Part shown: one piece after another, positions 6,227 to 11,075 of the stretch
Layout of the letters: every line of letters starts with the position of its first letter
Numbering within the stretch: the stretch's first letter is position 1
Assembly (NCBI GenBank): GCA_017539885.1
Contig: JAFYCC010000040.1
Location: 1 to 11,075 of the forward strand
Length of the DNA: 11,075 nucleotides
Direction of reading: 5' to 3'
Source: Oscillospiraceae bacterium
GTDB lineage: Bacteria > Bacillota_A > Clostridia > Oscillospirales > Oscillospiraceae
Notes under the pieces: model-generated
Databases searched by the model: none
What the model saw: only the letters and a program-made list of their open reading frames with translations
What the model was told of the DNA's origin: nothing
Made by a program: the position numbers and the translations under genes

Positions 6227-6652
6227 TTACTCCCCGCCTTTAGCTTTTGTTTCGCAATAGACGCATCTGTAAAGCCCCGTCTTCCTGTCCGCAAGACGGA
6301 ACACGTGGTCGATCTCCTGCTCTGTTGAGGTGATGCAGCGGGGGTTTTTGCAGCGGATTACGTTTGTCAGCGTCTCCGGGAGAGCGAGATGCATCTTCTT
6401 GTGAAGCTTGCCATCCTTGACAATGTTCACGGTTATGTTCGGATCAAGATATCCGAGGACGTCAAGGTCAAGGTCGATGAGTTCGTCGATCTTGATGATG
6501 TCCTTTTTTCCGTATTTCGTGCTTTGGACGTTTTTGATGATCGCCACGCAGGAATCTACGTCCTCGAGGTGCAGATAGTGATAGATCTCCATACTGCGTC
6601 CCGCACTGATGTGGTCGATCACGATTCCGGTGTTGACGCCGTCTACGTTCAT
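6227..6652 (-). CDS. pyrI: Aspartate carbamoyltransferase regulatory subunit
   Basis: PyrI binds CTP, UTP or ATP and, through a zinc domain, joins PyrB trimers into the allosterically controlled class B enzyme. The 141-residue product is slightly shorter than the 153-residue E. coli chain, mostly at the N-terminus. The nucleotide domain has VIDHI (residues 11-15), GKKDIIKI (48-55) and TVNIV (74-78). Asp13, His14, Lys54, Asn76 and Lys86 align by eye with the known nucleotide-binding positions of E. coli PyrI. The zinc ligands are Cys101 and Cys106 (C-x4-C) and Cys130 and Cys133 (C-x2-C). The ATG overlaps the pyrB stop as ATGA and is preceded by GGAGG (6660-6664). It is the last gene of the pyr run, and no intrinsic terminator is visible after it. 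Confidence 0.96.
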   Translation of the reverse strand: MNVDGVNTGIVIDHISAGRSMEIYHYLHLEDVDSCVAIIKNVQSTKYGKKDIIKIDELIDLDLDVLGYLDPNITVNIVKDGKLHKKMHLALPETLTNVIRCKNPRCITSTEQEIDHVFRLADRKTGLYRCVYCETKAKGGE

Positions 6653-7566
6653 TTTGCCACCTCCAGAAGGGTCATAATGAGGGCCATGCGAACGAATTTT
6701 CCGTTTCTTACCTGTTTGAAATAGCAGGCGCGAGGATCGTCGTCCACATGGACGGAGATCTCGTTCACGCGCGGGAGCGGATGCAGAATGGCAAGGTCTT
6801 TTTTCGCTTCAGCTAGTTTTTCCGGAGTAAGGATAAAACTGTCTTTGAGCCGGATGTAGTCTGCTTCGTTGAAGAAGCGCTCGCGCTGCACACGCGTCAT
6901 GTAGAGGATGTCCAGTTCCGGCATGGCTGCTTCCAGATCGTCCGTCTCTGTCCATTCTGCACCGCGGTCGATCAGCTTTTCCTGTCTGATATAGCTCGGG
7001 ATCCGAAGCTCTTCAGGAGAAATCAGAATGAAACGGACGTCCTCCCTGCCGCTCATAGCCGCAAGCAGAGAGTGTACCGTTCGTCCGAATTTCAGGTCGC
7101 CGCACAATCCGATCGTCAGACCGTTCAGTCTTTTCTTTTCGCGTCGGATCGTCAGAAGATCCGTCAGCGTCTGAGTGGGATGGCAGTGACCTCCGTCACC
7201 TGCGTTGATGATCGGAACGGTCGAACGCCTGGAGGCGAGCAGGGGCGCGCCTTCTTTCGGATGCCGCATCGCGATGATGTCCGCGTAGCAGCCGACCGTC
7301 CGCACGGTGTCGGATACGCTTTCCCCCTTCGCGGCAGAGCTTGAGGCCGCTTCAGAAAAGCCCAGCACGCTTCCACCGAGATCCAGCATCGCCGCTTCGA
7401 AGCTCAGCCTTGTGCGCGTCGAAGGCTCAAAGAAGAGTGTTGCCAGCTTCTTTCTTCGGCATACGTCTGCATAGTCGTCCTCATGCGCGATGATATCGTC
7501 CGCCAGGTCTAGCAGCTTCTGCAGTTCTGGCTCGCTCAAATCTCCGACGTCAATCAGATGTCTCAT
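6649..7566 (-). CDS. pyrB: Aspartate carbamoyltransferase catalytic subunit
   Basis: PyrB joins carbamoyl phosphate and aspartate into N-carbamoylaspartate, the first committed step of pyrimidine synthesis. The 305-residue chain has the usual length. The carbamoyl phosphate loop [13 protein letters not shown] is at residues 45-57 (STRT 49-52). Lys80 in SSAAKGES belongs to the loop donated to the neighbouring active site. HPTQTLTDL (129-137) and HPLPR (262-266) complete the site. The ATG at 7566 overlaps the pyrE stop as ATGA and has GGAGGG (7573-7578) six bases upstream. The following pyrI shows that the holoenzyme is allosterically regulated. The STRT and HPTQ motifs with the pyr context exclude ornithine carbamoyltransferase. 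Confidence 0.97.
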   Translation of the reverse strand: MRHLIDVGDLSEPELQKLLDLADDIIAHEDDYADVCRRKKLATLFFEPSTRTRLSFEAAMLDLGGSVLGFSEAASSSAAKGESVSDTVRTVGCYADIIAMRHPKEGAPLLASRRSTVPIINAGDGGHCHPTQTLTDLLTIRREKKRLNGLTIGLCGDLKFGRTVHSLLAAMSGREDVRFILISPEELRIPSYIRQEKLIDRGAEWTETDDLEAAMPELDILYMTRVQRERFFNEADYIRLKDSFILTPEKLAEAKKDLAILHPLPRVNEISVHVDDDPRACYFKQVRNGKFVRMALIMTLLEVAK

Positions 7567-8207
7567 ATGTTTCCCTCCATCCAGCTTTCATCCGAAGGAT
7601 CATCCCGGAATCGCAGCAGCCTCTGAACGTCCATTTCCTTTATGTAGCCACTCTGCGCTGCAAGCGTTACCAGCGTGTCGAAGTCTGTCAGGCTCACGCT
7701 GCGAAGTCCTGCCTCTCGAAGCCGGTCGATCCCTTTGCGCATTCCGTAGGTAAAGATTGAAACAATGCCCAGCACATCAGCGCCGGCATCCCGCAGCGCT
7801 TCCGCCGACTCCACAGCGCTTCCCGCCGTAGAGATCAGATCCTCCACGACTACTGCTTTTTCACCGGCTTCGAGTTTCCCCTCGATCCGGTTGTTACGAC
7901 CGTGATCTTTAGCACCGCCGCGAACATAGCCCGTCGGCAGGCCCAAAAGATGTGCCGCGATAGCTGCGTGCGCGATACCGGCAGTCGCTGTGCCCATCAG
8001 GACCTCACAATCAGGAAACTCTGTTCTTACCGTTTCCGCAAGCGCAGTCTCTACACATGTTCTTGCCTGAACATCCGTAAGGATCAAACGGTTGTCGCAG
8101 TAAATGGGACTCTTGATGCCGCTTGCCCATGTAAAAGGATTGTCCGGACGCAGAAATACAGCTCCTATGCGAAGCAGCTCGGAAGCAACGTCAGTCTTTT
8201 TACTCAT
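7563..8207 (-). CDS. pyrE: Orotate phosphoribosyltransferase
   Basis: PyrE transfers phosphoribose from PRPP to orotate to make OMP. The product is 214 residues, within the normal range. [13 protein letters not shown] (28-40) is the orotate-site segment. [11 protein letters not shown] (71-81) and [10 protein letters not shown] (94-103) form the flexible catalytic region, and [13 protein letters not shown] (119-131) is the PRPP-binding signature. The ATG at 8207 is supported by GGAGGG (8213-8218) and overlaps the end of pyrF by eight bases. An in-frame extension of 50 codons upstream would run deep into pyrF and has no family counterpart. OMP is passed to PyrF, encoded by the gene directly upstream. 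Confidence 0.96.
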   Translation of the reverse strand: MSKKTDVASELLRIGAVFLRPDNPFTWASGIKSPIYCDNRLILTDVQARTCVETALAETVRTEFPDCEVLMGTATAGIAHAAIAAHLLGLPTGYVRGGAKDHGRNNRIEGKLEAGEKAVVVEDLISTAGSAVESAEALRDAGADVLGIVSIFTYGMRKGIDRLREAGLRSVSLTDFDTLVTLAAQSGYIKEMDVQRLLRFRDDPSDESWMEGNI

Positions 8208-8910
8208 TCTTTCCCTCCAAAAAAGCGCTGCAGCAGCGCAGATAAGCTTCTTCCGGATCGGCGCTGGAAGTGATCGGGCGTCCGACAACGATGTAATCGC
8301 TGCCGTTTTCACGGGCGCGAAGAGGCGTAACGATGCGCACCTGATCGTCTTTCGCACTATCTGCGAAGCGAATGCCGGGCGTTACTGTCAGGAAAGAATC
8401 ACTTACCGAGCGGTGTATGGTTTCCGCCTCAAGTGCGCTGCAGACGACTCCATCCAGACCGCTTTCATTTGCCAGCCGTGCATAGCCAAGCACTGCGGTT
8501 TCCAGCGTCTCGTCAATAAGGAGCTCTTTTCTTAGCACATCCTGAGACGTGGAGGTCAGCTGAGTCACGGCAATCAGAAGCGGTCTGCTTCCGTCAGGCC
8601 GGGTCACTGCATCCAGTGCAGCACGCATCATTGAGCTGCCTCCGGCGGCGTGAAGGTTCAGCATATCCGCGCCGAGCTTTGAAAGGACGCCCGCTGCTCT
8701 GGCGACAGTGTTGGGTATGTCATGCAGTTTCAGATCCAGGAACACTTTGTGCCCGCGTTCCTTGATGCGGCTCACGATCTGAGGTCCCGCCGCGTAAAAC
8801 AGCTCCATTCCGATCTTAACATAAGGACGGAGCGATCCGAGCTTTTCGAGGAAAGAAAGCGCGTCTGATTCGCCCGGAAAGTCCAGCGCTATAATCACGT
8901 CTTTAGCCAT
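8200..8910 (-). CDS. pyrF: Orotidine 5'-phosphate decarboxylase
   Basis: PyrF decarboxylates OMP to UMP, the last step of the de novo pathway. The 236-residue TIM-barrel protein has ALDF (8-11), VKIGMELF with Lys33, and the catalytic FLDLKLHDIPNT (57-68) carrying the Asp59-Lys61-Asp64 array. The phosphate-binding part follows with TPGIR (177-181) and VVGRPIT (208-214). It belongs to the short bacterial type, not the longer type 2 form. The ATG at 8910 shares one base with the pyrD stop (TGATG) and has AGGAG (8921-8925) ten bases upstream. A longer reading frame starting 29 codons earlier lies within pyrD and lacks support. Confidence 0.97.
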   Translation of the reverse strand: MAKDVIIALDFPGESDALSFLEKLGSLRPYVKIGMELFYAAGPQIVSRIKERGHKVFLDLKLHDIPNTVARAAGVLSKLGADMLNLHAAGGSSMMRAALDAVTRPDGSRPLLIAVTQLTSTSQDVLRKELLIDETLETAVLGYARLANESGLDGVVCSALEAETIHRSVSDSFLTVTPGIRFADSAKDDQVRIVTPLRARENGSDYIVVGRPITSSADPEEAYLRCCSAFLEGKNE

Positions 8911-9818
8911 CAGTCCGTCACTCCTACTATATCTGATATCGACTCGATTCCGTAGCGTTTCATCGTTTCCGGAAGCTCGTCGATGATTCTCTTGCATGCA
9001 TATGGATCGCGCAGATTCTCCGCACCTACCTGTATAGCCGACGCACCGACCATCATCATCTCCAGCACGTCTTCCGCGCAGGAGACACCCCCGACACCTA
9101 TTATCGGAATCTTAACCGCTTTCCGGCACTGATAAACCATGCGTAAAGCGACTGGAAGAATTGCAGGACCGGAGAAACCGCCCATTTTGTTCGCAATAAC
9201 GGGGCGTCTCGTCCGAAGATCTATTCGCATGCCAAGCAGCGTATTGATCAAAGTAAGCCCGTCGGCTCCCTCAGCTTCGCATGCACAAGCAATCTCCGCA
9301 ATATCGAGAACATTCGGACTTAGCTTGACGAAGACAGGACTCTTCTTAACCCTGCAGCGCACAGCGCGTATGACCGACGCCGCAGCGGAAGCGGTCGCGC
9401 CGAAACTCATGCCGCCGCCGTGTACATTCGGGCAACTGACGTTGACCTCAAGTATATCTGCCTTCCCGTCCATCTTCTCACAGCACACAGCGAATTCGTC
9501 CAAAGAGAAACCGCTGATGTTTGCGATAACGGGACCATGATATAGACTGCGCAGTGTTGGGAGCTCTTTCTCCAGGACGGCATCTATTCCCGGATTCTGA
9601 AGCCCGACGGAATTGATCATGCCCGAAGTGCATTCAGCGATTCGCGGCAGGGGGTTGCCGTAGCGCGGGTTCAGTGTGCTCCCTTTCAGAACAACGGCAC
9701 CGAGCAGATTCGGATCATAAAAGTCAAGGAACTCTGTTCCGAAACCGTAAACGCCGCTGGCCGGCATGACGGGGTTCTTTAGCCGGATACCACAAAGCGT
9801 AACAGAAGTGTTTACCAA
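8910..9818 (-). CDS. pyrD: Dihydroorotate dehydrogenase, catalytic subunit (class 1B)
   Basis: This FMN enzyme oxidises dihydroorotate to orotate and, with PyrK, passes electrons to NAD+. The 302-residue product has NPVMPASG (15-22), VLKGSTLNPR with Lys45 (43-52), INSVGLQNPG (68-77) and the catalytic-base motif NVSCPN with Cys129 (126-131). A cysteine at this place marks class 1 enzymes. GGFSGPAI (213-220) and GVGGV (241-245) bind FMN. The adjacent pyrK identifies class 1B. The start is TTG at 9818, chosen because an uninterrupted G-run ribosome binding site lies seven bases upstream and the N-terminus then matches the usual family start. The start overlaps the end of pyrK by seven bases. Confidence 0.96.
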   Translation of the reverse strand: MVNTSVTLCGIRLKNPVMPASGVYGFGTEFLDFYDPNLLGAVVLKGSTLNPRYGNPLPRIAECTSGMINSVGLQNPGIDAVLEKELPTLRSLYHGPVIANISGFSLDEFAVCCEKMDGKADILEVNVSCPNVHGGGMSFGATASAAASVIRAVRCRVKKSPVFVKLSPNVLDIAEIACACEAEGADGLTLINTLLGMRIDLRTRRPVIANKMGGFSGPAILPVALRMVYQCRKAVKIPIIGVGGVSCAEDVLEMMMVGASAIQVGAENLRDPYACKRIIDELPETMKRYGIESISDIVGVTD

Positions 9819-10552
9819 AGCAGGTCCCCCCTCTCCAGCACGGGGCCATCCGCGCAGATGCGCTTGACGCCGCTTCTTGTCTCGATGGAACAGCCCATGC
9901 AGGCGCCGAATCCGCAGGCCATGCGTGCTTCAAAGCTGAACTGCCCATCCGCGTCGTCCGCGTTGTAAACTGCCTTTAACATCGGCTCAGGTCCGCAGGC
10001 GTAAAGATAATCGTGTTCCGGAACGGCAGCGCACAGAACATCCGTAACAAAGCCTTTTACGCCAACGCTACCATCTGCCGTGGACAGACAGCAGTTAACG
10101 CCGAGTGCAGTCAGTTCTGATGCCAGAAAGATCTCGCTTGCCTTATTAAATCCCAGAATCGCGGTCGGCTTCTTCCCGGCTTTAAGCAGGGACTCGGCAA
10201 GCCAGTATAGCGGTGCAACACCCGCTCCGCCGCCGATCAGCAGAGGCATCTGTCCGCATCTTTCAATGTCAAAGCCGTTTCCAAGCCCCGTTAGAAGCTC
10301 CAGTTTTTCACCGGCATGCATTTCGGCCAGCAGCCGAGTACCACCGCCGACGATTTTATAGACCAATGTGAGTTTGTCACCGAACACACTGCACACGGAT
10401 ATCGGTCTGCGCAGGTATTTCCCGGGAAGCGCGATGTTCACAAACTGACCCGGGCGCGAGATGCATTCGCAGTCGCCCCGAAGGACCAGGCACATGGTCG
10501 AATCTGCAATGCGCCGATTCTCCAGAATTTCAAATTCAGCGGTTTTCTTCAT
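9812..10552 (-). CDS. pyrK: Dihydroorotate dehydrogenase B, electron transfer subunit (FAD, 2Fe-2S)
   Basis: PyrK carries electrons from the FMN of PyrD to NAD+ through a [2Fe-2S] cluster and FAD. The 246-residue protein starts with a ferredoxin-reductase-type FAD domain with RRPISV (48-53) and YKIVGGGT (65-72). The nucleotide-binding domain has IGGGAGVAPL (106-115) and YACGPEPM (184-191). The C-terminal cluster region EARMACGFGACMGC supplies Cys213, 218 and 221, and Cys233 completes the four ligands. The ATG at 10552 overlaps the pyrC stop as ATGA, with AGGAG (10560-10564) seven bases upstream. The PyrK-PyrD pair shows that orotate formation feeds NADH, not quinone or fumarate. Confidence 0.96.
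   Translation of the reverse strand: MKKTAEFEILENRRIADSTMCLVLRGDCECISRPGQFVNIALPGKYLRRPISVCSVFGDKLTLVYKIVGGGTRLLAEMHAGEKLELLTGLGNGFDIERCGQMPLLIGGGAGVAPLYWLAESLLKAGKKPTAILGFNKASEIFLASELTALGVNCCLSTADGSVGVKGFVTDVLCAAVPEHDYLYACGPEPMLKAVYNADDADGQFSFEARMACGFGACMGCSIETRSGVKRICADGPVLERGDLLW
9826..9832 (-). promoter_or_regulatory. Ribosome binding site that decides the TTG start of pyrD
   Basis: On the minus strand AGGGGGG lies seven bases before the TTG at 9818, within the last codons of pyrK. No ATG or GTG with a comparable site exists at the expected N-terminus, so this site supports TTG as the pyrD initiator. Confidence 0.55.
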
Positions 10553-11075
10553 GTTATTGCTCCTGCGTCATAAACGATCCGATCTCCATAGACCGTCAAA
10601 AGCACGCGACCGCACAAAAGCATTCCGTCAAACGGAGTGGATCTGCCCTTTGAAAGGAATGCGTCCGGATCGACAGCGGTTTTCCCGCGGGGGTCGAACA
10701 CACACAGGTCGGCCGTTGCGCCTTCACGTATTACAGCCTCAGGCAGTGAGAATCTTCTTCGCGGGTTTACGCTCATCAACTCCGCGAGACGCTCCGGCCT
10801 GATCAGCCCAGACTCGACAAGAGCCGTCCAGTTAGCACGTAGCGCTGTTTCAAGACCGACGACACCGAAAGCGCTGTCCTTCAGGCCTTTGGATTTTTCC
10901 TCTGCACTGTGGGGAGCATGATCCGTAACAAGTATATCAAGAGTTCCGTCCGCCACAGCGTCCAGGATCGCTTCCCGATCCTCCGCGGAACGAAGTGGAG
11001 GATTCATCTTATATCTGCCGTCTTCCTGCAGATCCTCATCACACAGCAGCAAATAGTGCGGCGCAGTTTCGCCGC
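10549..11075 (-). CDS. pyrC: Dihydroorotase, C-terminal part (5' end outside window)
   Basis: Dihydroorotase cyclises N-carbamoylaspartate to dihydroorotate. The last 174 residues are visible; the family is about 420-430 long, so the N-terminal metal-binding DxHxH part lies beyond the right edge. The visible part begins with GETAPHYLLL, containing a metal-ligand histidine (residue 6). KMNPPLRS (22-29), TDHAPH (50-55, with the conserved Asp51 and His55), FGVVGLETA (69-77) and the end-domain segment with STPFDG follow. This set is typical of class I dihydroorotases of Gram-positive bacteria rather than the shorter E. coli type. Allantoinase and hydantoinase share the fold, but the pyrK neighbour and its four-base overlap settle the assignment. 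It is the most upstream pyr gene seen here. Confidence 0.95.
   Translation of the reverse strand, partial: GETAPHYLLLCDEDLQEDGRYKMNPPLRSAEDREAILDAVADGTLDILVTDHAPHSAEEKSKGLKDSAFGVVGLETALRANWTALVESGLIRPERLAELMSVNPRRRFSLPEAVIREGATADLCVFDPRGKTAVDPDAFLSKGRSTPFDGMLLCGRVLLTVYGDRIVYDAGAIT

Noticed and set aside
1..11075. Mobile elements, CRISPR arrays or defence genes
   Set aside because: No direct-repeat arrays, transposase-like proteins, terminal inverted repeats or unknown gene islands were seen. All long genes but the ATPase belong to recognised core families.

Overview
This window looks like ordinary core metabolism from an anaerobic Firmicute, probably of the Clostridia. Four things suggest this: a ferredoxin-dependent 2-oxoacid oxidoreductase made of four separate subunits; an NAD-linked class 1B dihydroorotate dehydrogenase (PyrK plus PyrD) in a compact pyr operon; a class B aspartate carbamoyltransferase with a PyrI regulatory chain; and strong GGAGG-type ribosome binding sites. 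The genus cannot be told from sequence reading alone. No mobile element, tRNA, rRNA, CRISPR array or phage gene was seen.

Layout. Bases 1-1220 (+) hold the end of dapA and all of dapB, consecutive steps of lysine/diaminopimelate synthesis, closed by an intrinsic terminator at 1233-1270. Next, a single MFS transporter gene (1428-2747, +) has its own AT-rich promoter region and a hairpin in its leader. A near-perfect bidirectional terminator at 2761-2798 separates it from the minus-strand genes that fill the rest of the window.

Bases 2804-6137 (-) form a five-gene operon. Its order in transcription is: a small P-loop ATPase, then a 2x[4Fe-4S] ferredoxin subunit, and the alpha, beta and gamma subunits of a VOR/KOR-type 2-oxoacid:ferredoxin oxidoreductase. 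A good sigma-A type promoter (6169-6197) precedes the ATPase. The oxidoreductase should convert a branched-chain or other 2-oxoacid plus CoA to acyl-CoA, CO2 and reduced ferredoxin. The ATPase is the least understood member of the operon.

Bases 6227-11075 (-) hold seven pyrimidine biosynthesis genes in transcription order: pyrC (5' end beyond the window), pyrK, pyrD, pyrF, pyrE, pyrB and pyrI. They cover aspartate carbamoyltransferase, dihydroorotase, dihydroorotate dehydrogenase, orotate phosphoribosyltransferase and OMP decarboxylase, so they make UMP from carbamoyl phosphate and aspartate. All six gene junctions overlap by 1-8 bases. Carbamoyl phosphate synthetase and PyrR are not in the window, and the operon's promoter lies outside it.

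No clearly new system was found. The points most worth a second look are the ATPase leading the oxidoreductase operon, the structured leader of the MFS gene, and the missing terminator between the pyr operon and the next operon.
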